This document shows, piece by piece, positions 52,562 to 61,700 of a stretch of 64,000 bases of DNA. Source of the DNA: Bradyrhizobium sp. AZCC 1610 (GTDB lineage Bacteria > Pseudomonadota > Alphaproteobacteria > Rhizobiales > Xanthobacteraceae); the NCBI RefSeq assembly GCF_036924515.1, contig NZ_JAZHRR010000001.1, positions 1,893,001 to 1,957,000 on the forward strand, written 5' to 3'. Under the pieces are notes generated by a model that was not told the origin of the DNA, ran no database searches, and was given only the letters and a program-made list of their open reading frames with translations. How positions within the stretch are numbered: position 1 is the first letter of the stretch; every line of letters begins with the position of its first letter. The position numbers and the translations under genes were made by a program.

Positions 52562-53935
52562 ATGCGCGGAAGTTCGCTCGCCACGCGGTTGTTCCTGTCG
52601 GCGACCGCGTGGGTGGTCGTGATCCTGGTCATAACAGGCGTGATCCTGTCGTCGGTCTATCGGAACGCGACCGAGCGCGCCTTCGACCGCCGCCTCAACC
52701 TCTATCTCCGCACCCTGATCGCCGAAGTCGCGACCCCGGATGAGCCGCCCGACCACCAGTTCCAGTCGCTCGGCGAGCCGCTGTTCGAATTGCCGCTGTC
52801 CGGCTGGTACTGGCAGGTCGTTCGCACCGACGAGAAGGCCGAGACGCGGGCGTCGCGTTCGTTGTGGGACAAGAAGCTGCCAAAGCTGGAGGATTTCGGC
52901 GCGGAGTTGACCCCCGCCGGGATCCGTCTCGGGTATGTCGATGGGCCCGAGGGTCAGGATCTTCGGATCGTCGAGCGGCCGGTCGATCTCGGCGTCGACG
53001 GCAAATTTCTGGTCAGCGTGGCCGGCGACGCCAGCGAGATTTTCGACGAAATTCGCGCGTTCGACTATTATCTCGGCGGCACCTTCACGGCGCTCGGCAT
53101 CGTGCTGCTCCTGACCACGATTTTCCAGGTCCGCTTCGGCCTGGCGCCGCTCAAGCGCATTTCGGAATCGATCGCCGCCATCCGCTCCGGCCGCGCCGAA
53201 CGGCTGGAAGGCGAGTTTCCCGTCGAGATCGCACCGCTGGCGCGCGAGACCAACGCGCTGATCGACGCCAACCGCGAGATCGTCGAGCGCGCGCGCACCC
53301 ATGTCGGCAATCTTGCCCATGCCATCAAGACGCCGCTCTCCGTCATCGTCAACGAAGCCGCGGCTCACGCAGTAAATCCCTTTGCCAGCAAGGTGTTGGA
53401 GCAGGCCGATGTGATGCGGGATCAGGTTGCCCATCACCTCGAGCGCGCGCGCATCGCCGCGCGCGTCACCATCGTCGGTACCGTCACCGAGGTCGCGCCC
53501 GCCATCGAGGCGTTGCGGCGGACCATGGAAAAGATCCATCGGGATCGCGACATCACGATCGCGGCGAAGGCCGATCCCTTGGCCAAGTTCCGCGGCGAGC
53601 GCCAGGACCTCGAGGAGATGGCCGGCAATCTGGTCGACAATGCCTGCAAATGGGCGGCCTCGCAGGTCTTCATCGAGGTGAGGGTCGAGCCGCCGCCGGA
53701 GCCCCGTGCCGGACCGCGGCTCCGGATCATCGTCGATGACGATGGCCGCGGATTGTCAGCCGCCGAGCGCGCGCAGGTGTCCCGGCGCGGCCAACGGCTG
53801 GACGAGTCCAAGCCGGGGTCCGGGCTCGGGCTTTCGATCGTGGTCGATCTCGCCGCCCTCTATGGCGGCAGCCTTGCCCTCGGCGACGCCCCGATCGGCG
53901 GGTTGCGGGCGGAATTGGTGCTGCCGGGGGTCTGA
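52562..53935 (+). CDS. sensor histidine kinase (FeuQ/PhoQ-like)
   Basis: A 457-residue kinase. Two membrane segments (about residues 10-32 and 170-190) bracket a periplasmic sensor domain; a HAMP-like linker and HisKA follow, with the H-box VGNLAHAIKTPLSVIVNEAA and HATPase with NLVDNACKWA, DDDGRG and GSGLGLSIV. It pairs with the preceding FeuP-like regulator. ATG 52562 (MRGSSLATRLFLS) is chosen because the family sequence starts there. An in-frame ATG at 52463 overlaps the regulator stop, but the added 33 residues come from a palindromic repeat. In Sinorhizobium the FeuPQ system regulates cyclic glucan export. Confidence 0.85.
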   Translation: MRGSSLATRLFLSATAWVVVILVITGVILSSVYRNATERAFDRRLNLYLRTLIAEVATPDEPPDHQFQSLGEPLFELPLSGWYWQVVRTDEKAETRASRSLWDKKLPKLEDFGAELTPAGIRLGYVDGPEGQDLRIVERPVDLGVDGKFLVSVAGDASEIFDEIRAFDYYLGGTFTALGIVLLLTTIFQVRFGLAPLKRISESIAAIRSGRAERLEGEFPVEIAPLARETNALIDANREIVERARTHVGNLAHAIKTPLSVIVNEAAAHAVNPFASKVLEQADVMRDQVAHHLERARIAARVTIVGTVTEVAPAIEALRRTMEKIHRDRDITIAAKADPLAKFRGERQDLEEMAGNLVDNACKWAASQVFIEVRVEPPPEPRAGPRLRIIVDDDGRGLSAAERAQVSRRGQRLDESKPGSGLGLSIVVDLAALYGGSLALGDAPIGGLRAELVLPGV

Positions 53936-54097
53936 ACGCCTCGCCCGGCTGATTACCTGGGGTTGAGGGAGCGGTATCCGGCAATGCCAGGGGTTGATTT
54001 CGTTATTCCTAAACGACTTCTTAACGCGCACACTTCTAAGATTGGCGGTGGGCGCGCTTTGCCGTCCACATGACACACGCATATCCACACCAGGCGA

Positions 54098-55504
54098 ATG
54101 AGCCAGACATCGACCGAGCGGCTGAGGGACTATCTCGCCCAGCTCCCGCCCCAATCGCAGGCGCTGCTGATGCGGGAGTTCGAGCGCGCCATTGAGCGCG
54201 GGGAGGACATAGCCGTCGCCAATTTCGTGCTCGAGCAACTTCGCAAGGTCGTGCGCGGAACCGAGGAAGACGACGAGGCGCGTCCGCGGACCGACGATCC
54301 GGCGCGCCTGTTGTATGGTCCGCTCGAGCCTTTTCTCGTCGAGAGCAATTTTCCCGTCAGGGCCGGGCAGATCCGGCGTGCATCGCTGCTGCCGGTCTGG
54401 CAATGGCTGGGGCGCGACGGGGCGCCAGAGGCCGCGCGCGCATTCGAAACCGCGCTCGCCGAGATCAGGCAGAGCGGCAGCAATGCCGGCCTCGAAGGCG
54501 CGACCCGCAAGTTCCAGCTCGCCGCAGCCGATGCGATCATCAAGATCGCCACACCGATCCCGGGCGACGACAGGCAGCGGACGCTCGCCCGTATCGGCCC
54601 GCCCAATGTCGTCGAGGACCTGTTGTCGATCGGAGGCGTGCTGCGGGCGCGCGAGACGCTGGATACGCTCGGCAGCCGGATGCCGAGCCAGATGCGGGCA
54701 TTTTCGGAATCCCAGATAGCCTCGGTGGGTTCGGCGCTCAACGTTCCCTCGTTGCAGACGCCGCAATTGCTGCCGTTCGCGCTGTCGCTGATCATGCAGC
54801 GGCTGGCGCAGCCGTGGCAGATCATCCGCCTCGCGATCAAGATGGCGGCGTCCGACGACGAGATTCGCGTGGCCGCGACGCCCTACGGCATCGCCGTCAC
54901 GATCGCGCTGCACGATCTGTCGTTCCTCACGGCCTGCCTGCGCACGGACATCAGGCGCAGCCACTTCGACAATGTCGGCGAGCAACTGAAAATCCTGCAC
55001 GATGGCGTGCGTGGGCTGCGCACCGAGCTCGATCTGCGCAACGATTCCGCGTGGGGCCGCCAGCTCACGTCGATCCGCGCCGATATTTCCAATTCGCTGC
55101 AGTCGGAAATCGAGAGCGTGCCCGGCCGGGTCCGCCGCATCCTGCGCCAGCGCGCCGACAAGGATATCGCCTCCGCGCCCAAGATCGACGCCTCGGAAGT
55201 CGAAGAGATCGCCGCTCTGATCGACTTTGTGGCGGTGTGCCGCACCTATGCCAGCGAACTCGCCATCAACGAGGTGACCTTGCGGACCTATTCCGACCTG
55301 CAGCATTACGTCGAGCGATCCACCGAGAGCCTGGTGCAGGCGCTGCGCGGCGGCGACACCAAGGGGCGCGCCTACCGCCAGATGCAGGCTCAGGCGGCGA
55401 TCCGCTTCTGCGAAATCCTGTTCGGGCAAGACTATGCGTCGCTGATGAGGCGGGCGGCCGAAAATGCCGTGACCGGCGAGCGCAAAACGACCAGGGCGAG
55501 TTGA
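54098..55504 (+). CDS. conserved helical protein of unknown function
   Basis: A 468-residue soluble, mostly alpha-helical protein with no signal peptide or membrane segment. Recognisable parts are MSQTSTERLRDYLAQLPPQSQALLMREFERAI at the start, a middle block PPNVVEDLLSIGGVLRARETLDTLGSRMPSQMRAFSESQIASV and a C-terminal helix MQAQAAIRFCEILFGQDYASLMRRAAEN. I do not recognise the family. It is transcribed alone, 162 bp after the kinase gene and about 160 bp before ccmI on the same strand, so it may be coupled with neither. The start is ATG 54098 after AGGCGA. Confidence 0.8.
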   Translation: MSQTSTERLRDYLAQLPPQSQALLMREFERAIERGEDIAVANFVLEQLRKVVRGTEEDDEARPRTDDPARLLYGPLEPFLVESNFPVRAGQIRRASLLPVWQWLGRDGAPEAARAFETALAEIRQSGSNAGLEGATRKFQLAAADAIIKIATPIPGDDRQRTLARIGPPNVVEDLLSIGGVLRARETLDTLGSRMPSQMRAFSESQIASVGSALNVPSLQTPQLLPFALSLIMQRLAQPWQIIRLAIKMAASDDEIRVAATPYGIAVTIALHDLSFLTACLRTDIRRSHFDNVGEQLKILHDGVRGLRTELDLRNDSAWGRQLTSIRADISNSLQSEIESVPGRVRRILRQRADKDIASAPKIDASEVEEIAALIDFVAVCRTYASELAINEVTLRTYSDLQHYVERSTESLVQALRGGDTKGRAYRQMQAQAAIRFCEILFGQDYASLMRRAAENAVTGERKTTRAS

Positions 55505-55666
55505 GCTGGCCGTTCCATCGAATCCCCCGCCGGCCTGGCCGTCTGGGCGCCTCGGTCCGGGTGGTTTTTCTGCCGCAATTGTCAATTGCCGGGCTTGCCG
55601 CCGGTGGTGTAAAGCGGCGTATCGGCGCTCGCCTGGACGCGCCGTTCCGCCCCCGGGAACCGCTTG

Positions 55667-56770
55667 ATGACGTTGTGGTTTGTGTTCGCGCTGATGACGG
55701 TCGCGGCGATCTTTGCCGTGCTCTGGCCGTTGAGCCGCGGCTCCTCTGCATCGGCCGGCGGCAGTGAGGCCGTGGTCTACAGGGATCAGCTCGCCGAGAT
55801 CGATCGCGACGTCGCTGCGGGTCTGATCGGTGTGTCCGAGGCCGAGGCCGCGCGTGTCGAAATCGGCCGCCGCCTGCTCGCTGCCGCGGACGGCCAGCGC
55901 GACCTGCCGGCGCGGTCGAACCTCAGCCTGCGCCGCGCTTCCGCGATCGTGGCGCTGGTGGGGTTGCCGATCGCGGCGGTGACGTTCTACCTCGCGCTCG
56001 GCTCGCCGCGTCTTGGTGATTTTCCGCTGGCCTCACGCACGCGCACGGCGGATGTCAACCAGCCGCTCGACAACATGGTGGCGCAGGTCGAGGCGCACCT
56101 CGAAAAAAATCCGTCCGACGGCCGCGGCTGGACCGTGCTGGCGCCGGTGCTGGCGCGTCTCGGCCGTTACGGTGATGCGGTCCGGGCCTACCGTAACGTC
56201 ATCACCTATGCCGGTGACAGCGCGGAGCGTCGCTCTGATCTCGGCGAGGCGCTAGCGATCGTGGCGGGCGGTGTCGTCACGGCGGAGGCCAAGGTCGAAT
56301 TCGAACGCGCGGTGGCGCAGAACGCCAATGAGCCCAGGGCGAATTATTACCTCGGGCTCGCCGCCGAACAGGATGGCCGCCAGGCCGATGCCGCCGCGAT
56401 CTGGCGCGGCATGCTCGCCAAGGCGCCGGCCGACGCGCCATGGCGGTCGCTGATCGAGGCGGCGCTGGCGAGGGTCGGCGATCCTGCCGCGCCGGCGCTG
56501 TCCAACGATGCGATGGCCGCGGCCAAGGACATGAACGAGGCCGACCGCGGCGCCATGATCCGCGGCATGGTCGATCGGCTCGCAACCCGGCTGAAGCAGA
56601 ACGGCGACGATGTCGAGGGATGGTTGCGGCTGATGCGGGCCTATATGGTGATGGGTGAACGCGACAGGGCGGCGAGCGCGCTGACTGAGGCGCGGCAGGC
56701 GGTCGCCAACGATACCGAGCGCTTGCGCCAGCTCAATGAGGGCGTGAAGAATCTCGGGCTTGGTGGGTGA
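55667..56770 (+). CDS. ccmI: cytochrome c maturation protein CcmI (CycH)
   Basis: A 367-residue membrane protein. Two N-terminal transmembrane helices (residues about 1-22 and 85-105) enclose a cytoplasmic loop with the leucine-zipper-like segment [17 protein letters not shown]; the periplasmic C-terminal half has TPR-type repeats ([26 protein letters not shown] and [26 protein letters not shown]). CcmI holds apocytochrome c for heme ligation. First gene of ccmI-ccmE-ccmF-ccmH, the Bradyrhizobium cycHJKL order. ATG 55667 follows a TTG at 55664. Confidence 0.94.
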   Translation: MTLWFVFALMTVAAIFAVLWPLSRGSSASAGGSEAVVYRDQLAEIDRDVAAGLIGVSEAEAARVEIGRRLLAAADGQRDLPARSNLSLRRASAIVALVGLPIAAVTFYLALGSPRLGDFPLASRTRTADVNQPLDNMVAQVEAHLEKNPSDGRGWTVLAPVLARLGRYGDAVRAYRNVITYAGDSAERRSDLGEALAIVAGGVVTAEAKVEFERAVAQNANEPRANYYLGLAAEQDGRQADAAAIWRGMLAKAPADAPWRSLIEAALARVGDPAAPALSNDAMAAAKDMNEADRGAMIRGMVDRLATRLKQNGDDVEGWLRLMRAYMVMGERDRAASALTEARQAVANDTERLRQLNEGVKNLGLGG

Positions 56771-56811
56771 GGCATGATGCCGGAACCCAAAGGCGAAGAC
56801 AGAGGATAGAA

Positions 56812-57303
56812 ATGACGCGCAAGCAACGGCGTTTGACCATGATCGGCGGTTCGCTCGCGGTGCTCGCAATTGCCGCGGCGCTGGTCCTCAACGCCATGCG
56901 CGACTCCATCGTGTTCTTTTCCACGCCGACGATGGCGGCCGAGAAGCAGATCCCGCCCGGCAAGCGGTTCCGCCTCGGCGGCCTGGTGCAACCGGGCTCG
57001 CTGGTGCGCGGCGACAATCTCGCTGTCAATTTCAGCGTCGCCGACGGCAGCGCCACGGTGCCGGTCGCCTACAAGGGCATTTTGCCGGACCTGTTCCGTG
57101 AAGGGCAGGGCGTCGTCACCGAAGGCGCGCTGGATGCCTCCGGCGTCTTCAAGGCCGATACCGTGCTCGCCAAGCATGACGAGACCTATATGCCCAAGGA
57201 TGTCGCCGACGCCCTGAAGAAGCAGGGGCACTGGAAGGACGATTACGGCGCAAAGCCCGGCGCCGCGGCCGCAGCCGCGCCGGTCCAGGGGGCTTCGAAG
57301 TGA
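56812..57303 (+). CDS. ccmE: cytochrome c maturation heme chaperone CcmE (CycJ)
   Basis: A 163-residue heme chaperone. One N-terminal transmembrane segment ([20 protein letters not shown]) and a periplasmic OB-fold; the covalent heme site is the histidine in [10 protein letters not shown] near residue 127, followed by a tail with Lys/Asp. CcmE accepts heme from CcmCD and gives it to CcmF/CcmH. ATG 56812 (MTRKQRRLT) is used; the frame opens earlier at 56767. Its stop overlaps the ccmF start by 3 bp (GTG 57300). Confidence 0.95.
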   Translation: MTRKQRRLTMIGGSLAVLAIAAALVLNAMRDSIVFFSTPTMAAEKQIPPGKRFRLGGLVQPGSLVRGDNLAVNFSVADGSATVPVAYKGILPDLFREGQGVVTEGALDASGVFKADTVLAKHDETYMPKDVADALKKQGHWKDDYGAKPGAAAAAAPVQGASK

Positions 57304-59282
57304 TCGCGGAAGCCGGGCATTACGCGCTGGTGCTGGCGCTCGGACTGGCGCTGATCCAGTCCACCGTGCCGTTGCTTGGCGCACGCTGGGGCGATCATGC
57401 CTTGATGAATGTCGCGCGCTCCACGGCGCTCGCGCAATTGCTGTTCGTGGCGGCTTCGTTCACGGCGCTGACGATGCTGTACGTCGTCTCGGATTTCTCC
57501 GTCGTCAACGTGTTCGAGAATTCGCACTCGATGAAGCCGCTGCTCTACAAGATCACCGGTGTGTGGGGCAATCACGAAGGATCGATGCTGCTGTGGGTGT
57601 CGATCCTGGCGCTGTTCGGCGGCCTGGTCGCCGCCTTCGGCAACAATTTGCCGCTGTCGCTGCGTGCGCATGTGCTGGCGGTGCAGGGCTGGATTGCCGC
57701 CGCGTTCTATCTGTTCATCCTGGTCACCTCGAACCCGTTCCTGCGCATCGCCAGCCCCCCGATCGAGGGCCGCGACCTCAATCCGGTGCTGCAGGACATC
57801 GGCCTCGCCGTGCATCCGCCGATGCTCTATCTCGGCTATGTCGGATTTTCGATTTCGTTTTCGTTTGCCGTCGCCGCCCTGATCGAAGGCCGCATCGATG
57901 CCGCCTGGGCGCGCTGGGTGCGGCCGTGGACGCTGGTGGCGTGGATCTTCCTCACGCTCGGCATCGCGATGGGATCGTACTGGGCCTATTACGAACTCGG
58001 CTGGGGCGGCTGGTGGTTCTGGGACCCTGTCGAGAATGCTTCCCTGATGCCCTGGCTCGCCGGCACCGCGCTGCTGCATTCAGCCGTCGTGATGGAAAAG
58101 CGCAACGCGCTGAAGGTCTGGACCATCCTGCTGTCGATCCTGACCTTCTCGCTGTCGCTGCTCGGCACCTTCCTGGTGCGCTCGGGCGTGCTGACCTCGG
58201 TGCATGCGTTCGCGACCGATCCGGCGCGTGGCGTGTTCATTCTCCTGATCCTCTGCATCTTTATCGGCGGCAGCCTGTTGCTGTACGCCTGGCGCGCGTC
58301 GGCGCTGAAGCAGGGCGGACTGTTCGCGCCGATCTCGCGCGAGGGCGCGCTGGTACTCAATAACCTGTTTCTCACCACGGCCTGCGCCACCGTCTTCATC
58401 GGAACGCTGTATCCGCTGGCGCTGGAGGTTGTGACCGGCGACAAGATCTCGGTCGGCGCGCCGTTCTTCAATCTCACCTTCGGTCCCTTGTTCGTGCCGC
58501 TGATGGCGGCGATGCCGTTCGCGCCGCTATTGGCATGGAAGCGTGGCGATCTGCTCGGCGCGGCGCAGCGGCTGACGGCAGCCGGCATTGCGGCGCTGAT
58601 CGCGATCGCCGTGCTGTGGGCGTGGACCTGGGGCGGAGCCACGTTCGCGCCGCTTGCGATCGGGCTAGCGGTCTTCGTCATCGGTGGCGCGCTCAGCGAT
58701 CTGGCCGAACGCACGGCGCTGTTCCGTGCTCCCCTGGCGACTGCGGTGGCCCGCGCGCGCGGATTGCCGCGGGCGACCTGGGGCACGGCGTTCGCCCATG
58801 CCGGCGTCGGCATCGCCCTGATCGGGATCGTCTGCGAAACCACCTGGAACAGCGAATATATCGGCTCGATGAAGCCGAACGATGTCGCCAAGGTCGCCGG
58901 CTATCAGTTGAAGCTCGATGGCGTAACGCAGCGGCAGGGGCCGAATTTTCGCGAGATGATCGCCCAGTTCACGGTCACGCTCGACGGCGAGGAGTTGCGC
59001 GTGATGACGCCATCGAAGCGCAACTTCACCACGCGGGAATCATCGACCACCGAGGCCGCGCTGCTGACCCGCGGCGCCAGCCAGCTTTACGTTTCGCTCG
59101 GCGAAACCAATGCCGAGGGCGCCATCGCGGTGCGTATCTATCACAAGCCGCTGGTGCTGCTGATCTGGTGGGGCCCGGTCCTGATGGCGTTCGGCGGCCT
59201 GCTGTCGCTCTCGGACCGCCGCCTGCGCGTCGGCGCGCCCAAGCCGGCCAAGGCCGCCCGCGCGCTGCAGCCGGCGGAGTAG
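57300..59282 (+). CDS. ccmF: heme lyase subunit CcmF (CycK)
   Basis: A 660-residue membrane protein of the heme-handling protein family with about 15 transmembrane helices. The tryptophan-rich signature [18 protein letters not shown] is near residue 240, with conserved histidines ([16 protein letters not shown]) that hold heme, and an SVHAFATDP loop. With CcmH and CcmI it forms the heme ligation complex. The GTG start (57300-57302) overlaps the ccmE stop, a clear coupling, and a TTG-started ccmH follows 5 bp after the stop. Confidence 0.95.
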   Translation: MIAEAGHYALVLALGLALIQSTVPLLGARWGDHALMNVARSTALAQLLFVAASFTALTMLYVVSDFSVVNVFENSHSMKPLLYKITGVWGNHEGSMLLWVSILALFGGLVAAFGNNLPLSLRAHVLAVQGWIAAAFYLFILVTSNPFLRIASPPIEGRDLNPVLQDIGLAVHPPMLYLGYVGFSISFSFAVAALIEGRIDAAWARWVRPWTLVAWIFLTLGIAMGSYWAYYELGWGGWWFWDPVENASLMPWLAGTALLHSAVVMEKRNALKVWTILLSILTFSLSLLGTFLVRSGVLTSVHAFATDPARGVFILLILCIFIGGSLLLYAWRASALKQGGLFAPISREGALVLNNLFLTTACATVFIGTLYPLALEVVTGDKISVGAPFFNLTFGPLFVPLMAAMPFAPLLAWKRGDLLGAAQRLTAAGIAALIAIAVLWAWTWGGATFAPLAIGLAVFVIGGALSDLAERTALFRAPLATAVARARGLPRATWGTAFAHAGVGIALIGIVCETTWNSEYIGSMKPNDVAKVAGYQLKLDGVTQRQGPNFREMIAQFTVTLDGEELRVMTPSKRNFTTRESSTTEAALLTRGASQLYVSLGETNAEGAIAVRIYHKPLVLLIWWGPVLMAFGGLLSLSDRRLRVGAPKPAKAARALQPAE

Positions 59283-59286
59283 AGCC

Positions 59287-59784
59287 TTGAAGCGCCTCGT
59301 TGCAGCATGTGTGCTGGTTGTCGCCGCGACGCTTTGCGGGCCGGCTCACGCCGTGCAGCCCGACGAGATCATGGCCGATCCGGCAAAGGAGGCGCGAGCC
59401 CGCGACCTGTCGCGCGAGCTGCGCTGCATGGTGTGCCAGAACCAGTCGATCGACGATTCCGACGCCCCGCTGGCGCGCGACCTGCGCCTGTTGGTGCGCG
59501 AGCGGATCGCCTCCGGCGACAGCGACAGCCAGGTGATGGACTTTCTGGTCGCGCGCTATGGCGAGTTCGTGCTGCTGAAGCCGCGCTTCACGCCGCATAC
59601 GCTCTTGCTCTGGCTGCTGCCGCCGCTCGCCTTGGCCGGAGGCGGGCTGGCGCTCTGGTTCTACAGCCGCCGCCGTTCGAATACCGGCAGCGCGACCGAT
59701 CCTTCGCTGTTGCATCTGACGGATGAGGAACAGGCGAGGCTGGAGCGCTTGCTCGCAGCCGATGCGCCGGACAAGAAGTCTTAG
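59287..59784 (+). CDS. ccmH: cytochrome c maturation protein CcmH (CycL)
   Basis: A 165-residue periplasmic thiol-oxidoreductase. Residues 1-22 are a signal peptide (MKRLVAACVLVVAATLCGPAHA). The active site is LRCMVCQNQS near residue 46 (LRCxxCQNxS), which reduces the CxxCH cysteines of apocytochrome c. A C-terminal membrane helix (TLLLWLLPPLALAGGGLALWFY) anchors it. TTG 59287 with GGAG about 7 bp upstream sets the start. It ends the ccmI-E-F-H operon. No ccmG thioredoxin is next to it. Confidence 0.95.
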   Translation: MKRLVAACVLVVAATLCGPAHAVQPDEIMADPAKEARARDLSRELRCMVCQNQSIDDSDAPLARDLRLLVRERIASGDSDSQVMDFLVARYGEFVLLKPRFTPHTLLLWLLPPLALAGGGLALWFYSRRRSNTGSATDPSLLHLTDEEQARLERLLAADAPDKKS

Positions 59785-59820
59785 TTCGCCATTGCAAGCG
59801 AATAGGTTTTAGCTATGACT

Positions 59821-59848
59821 CCCCTGTCAAAATAAACATAACCAGGGG
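59821..59848 (+). other. short hairpin over the DUF1993 ribosome-binding site
   Basis: CCCCTG (59821-59826) pairs with CAGGGG (59843-59848), enclosing an AT-rich loop. The AGGGG of the right arm is the likely ribosome-binding site of the following gene, so folding could reduce its translation. Weak evidence. Confidence 0.35.
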
Positions 59849-59857
59849 AAACCGGAT

Positions 59858-60379
59858 ATGGCCTTCTCACTCTACGACGCCAGCGTGGCGAATTATCTGC
59901 AGACCCTTGGCGCCGTCAGCGGCTTCCTCGAGCGCGGCCTCGTTCATTTTCGCGACAACAACATCGATCCGGATAGCATCGTCGAGGCGCGCCTGGCGCC
60001 CGACATGCTGCCGCTGCGTTTCCAGATCATCTCCGTCGCCCAGCATTCGCGCGGCGCCATCGAGGGCGTGCAAAGCGGAGAGTTTCGTCCGCCCGCGTCC
60101 AACACGCCGTACGATTATGCGGGATTGCAGGGATTGGTCGCGGAGGCCCGCGACGCCTTGTCAGCATGGACGCCGGAGGCCGTTAATGCGCTGTCCGGCA
60201 AGGACGTCGTGTTCAATCTCGGCGAGCGCAAACTGCCGTTCACGGCGGAAGGCTTTCTGATGTCGTTCTCGCTGCCCAATTTCTATTTCCACGCCACCAC
60301 CGCCTACGACATCCTGCGCACCAACGGCGTGCCGCTCGGCAAGCGTGATTTCATGGGCCGGCTGAAGATGAAGAGCTGA
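59858..60379 (+). CDS. DUF1993 family protein
   Basis: A 173-residue soluble protein of DUF1993 (DinB-like four-helix fold). MAFSLYDASVANYLQTLGAVSGFLERGL is the first helix, and VEARLAPDMLPLRFQIISVAQHSRGAIEGVQ holds the conserved His-containing pattern; LPNFYFHATTAYDILRTNGVPLGKRDFMG is the typical end. No enzymatic role proven; members may bind a metal. AGGGGAAA lies 7 bp before ATG 59858. Separate from the ccm operon (73 bp). Confidence 0.9.
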   Translation: MAFSLYDASVANYLQTLGAVSGFLERGLVHFRDNNIDPDSIVEARLAPDMLPLRFQIISVAQHSRGAIEGVQSGEFRPPASNTPYDYAGLQGLVAEARDALSAWTPEAVNALSGKDVVFNLGERKLPFTAEGFLMSFSLPNFYFHATTAYDILRTNGVPLGKRDFMGRLKMKS

Positions 60380-60401
60380 GGCGGGTCTTCGGGCGAGGGG
60401 T

Positions 60402-60545
60402 GCGATTGTTGCGCGTCCCCGCAACGATGCGCTCGATACCAATTTCGAGAACTACGTCGATGTGGTCGGCTTCTTCGATCCGGCCAACGCGGACACTCTC
60501 GAATTCGTGTTCGACATCAACGGCAACGGCATCCAGATCAGCTAG
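60402..60545 (+). pseudogene. tail of a lost gene (uncertain)
   Basis: The plus strand reads RNDALDTNFENYVDVVGFF then DPANADTLEFVFDINGNGIQIS and a stop at 60543-60545, with no start codon upstream. The acidic, Gly/Asn-containing end resembles the C-terminus of a calcium-binding-type or carbohydrate-associated protein. It looks like the 3' remnant of a deleted gene. Low confidence. Confidence 0.3.
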
Positions 60546-60569
60546 TCTAGAGTCGCAAGAGGCAAGAAG

Positions 60570-60595
60570 ACGGCGCAGGAGAGCTCCTGCGCCGT
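60570..60595. terminator. bidirectional hairpin terminator
   Basis: An 11-base perfect stem (60570-60580 with 60585-60595) around a 4-base loop, followed by GTTCCCTTTTC on the plus side. It lies between the convergent DUF1993 region and the minus-strand gene at 60617. Confidence 0.7.
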
Positions 60596-60616
60596 TCCCT
60601 TTTCAGATGGTTGCTG

Positions 60617-61330
60617 CTATTTACCCATCAGCGCGTCGCGCTGCGCGATGAGGTTCGCGCGAGCGCCGCTGTTGTCCCGGATGTCGCTCGACATAAAATC
60701 CATCATGGCACGGATGGAAGCCAACGCCTCTTGCTGATCCTCGACGGACGTTGCGATGCCTTCCTTGCGGGTGGTTACCGTGCCATCGCCTCGGAAATTG
60801 TACTGGATACCGTCCTTCACGAAGCCATAGGTAACGTCTGGACCAAGAGGGGGCAGTGTCCGGCCGGCGTCCTTTAACATCTGCAATGCCTTAGCAGTGT
60901 CTGCAGCATTGAGCGTTACGAGGGGGGATATCGGAGAGTTCAGCATCTTGTCGTAGGATTTCTGAAGTCTTTCGATGCCTGCCTTATTCGTGTCTTGCCG
61001 GGTGTCCTGCAGATCGAGCATTGTCAGCCGGAAGCTAACATTGGCCAATTCTGCTTGGTGATGAATCGCCTGTATGCCTGCCTGGAAACGATCCTTAGCC
61101 GTCTGTGAATAGGCATCCAAGGCTTGCTGCGCGGCGTCCGGGCCTTGCTTCAAGGCGGCCATCAGATGATCCAGCGCGTCCTGCGATAGCGACACCTGCG
61201 TGGCCGGGCCACGGTCGCTCTCGTTCGGTGTCGCGTTCGATGCGGGTTGTTTGGCGTTGTCGGCCGTATCGAGAGCCGTATAGGCGACGGGATTAAAGGT
61301 GGCGGCTTGGCTGGAAACGGCGCTGACCAT
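60617..61330 (-). CDS. hypothetical protein
   Basis: A 237-residue protein without a signal peptide. The N-terminal half is polar and Ala/Asn/Gln-rich (SAVSSQAATFNPVAYTALDT, SQDALDHLMAALKQGPDAAQQALDAYSQ); the rest is helical with a small strand region (DVTYGFVKDGIQYNFRGDGTVTTRKEG). The layout suggests a flagellar/secreted-type or regulatory helical protein, but I recognise no family. ATG 61328-61330 (MVSAVSSQ) is used; the frame extends to 61396. Transcribed alone. Confidence 0.7.
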   Translation of the reverse strand: MVSAVSSQAATFNPVAYTALDTADNAKQPASNATPNESDRGPATQVSLSQDALDHLMAALKQGPDAAQQALDAYSQTAKDRFQAGIQAIHHQAELANVSFRLTMLDLQDTRQDTNKAGIERLQKSYDKMLNSPISPLVTLNAADTAKALQMLKDAGRTLPPLGPDVTYGFVKDGIQYNFRGDGTVTTRKEGIATSVEDQQEALASIRAMMDFMSSDIRDNSGARANLIAQRDALMGK

Positions 61331-61700
61331 GGTTTTCTTCTGATCGTTGTCGTTGACGGCGAGGATCGAAGTTCGCCTTCGGCGGCCCGCAACCACGCTC
61401 TTGTTGTTCGTGCAGAGGTTGTGGCACGAATTGATTTAACGTAAGATTTACGAGTGCTTCGAAAGACCTGCACCTACTCGAATATGGCGAGGAGCCGTTC
61501 CCCTGAGGACCGTTTCTCAGCCTGCGCTAACCCATTGATTGCCTGCGCTATTCCGTCGCATCCATAAGCCGCCGCATTACCAAAGTTTAATTCCCTAGCC
61601 AGCGCGCGGTAAGGCGGCAGGCCCCATCTTCCGATGTGACAGGTGCCCACCCCCGCACCGTAGAAGAATGAAGAATTCACGCTCTGGAGATTTTACAGAC
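61331..61700. other. intergenic control region
   Basis: About 370 bp between a minus-strand unknown gene and degP. It holds a weak TTAA-N7-TTTA near 61436-61450, one mismatch from the CtrA consensus. No gene is supported in it. A GGAG occurs 13 bp before the degP ATG at 61701. Confidence 0.4.

Noticed and set aside
53756..55585. A 609-residue minus-strand frame opposite the unknown helical protein
   Set aside because: The plus-strand frame has a normal start and amino-acid composition; this one is rich in R/Q/H and lacks motifs.
61436..61450. TTAA-N7-TTTA as a CtrA site before the gene at 60617
   Set aside because: One mismatch in the second half-site and no independent support; mentioned only in the intergenic entry.
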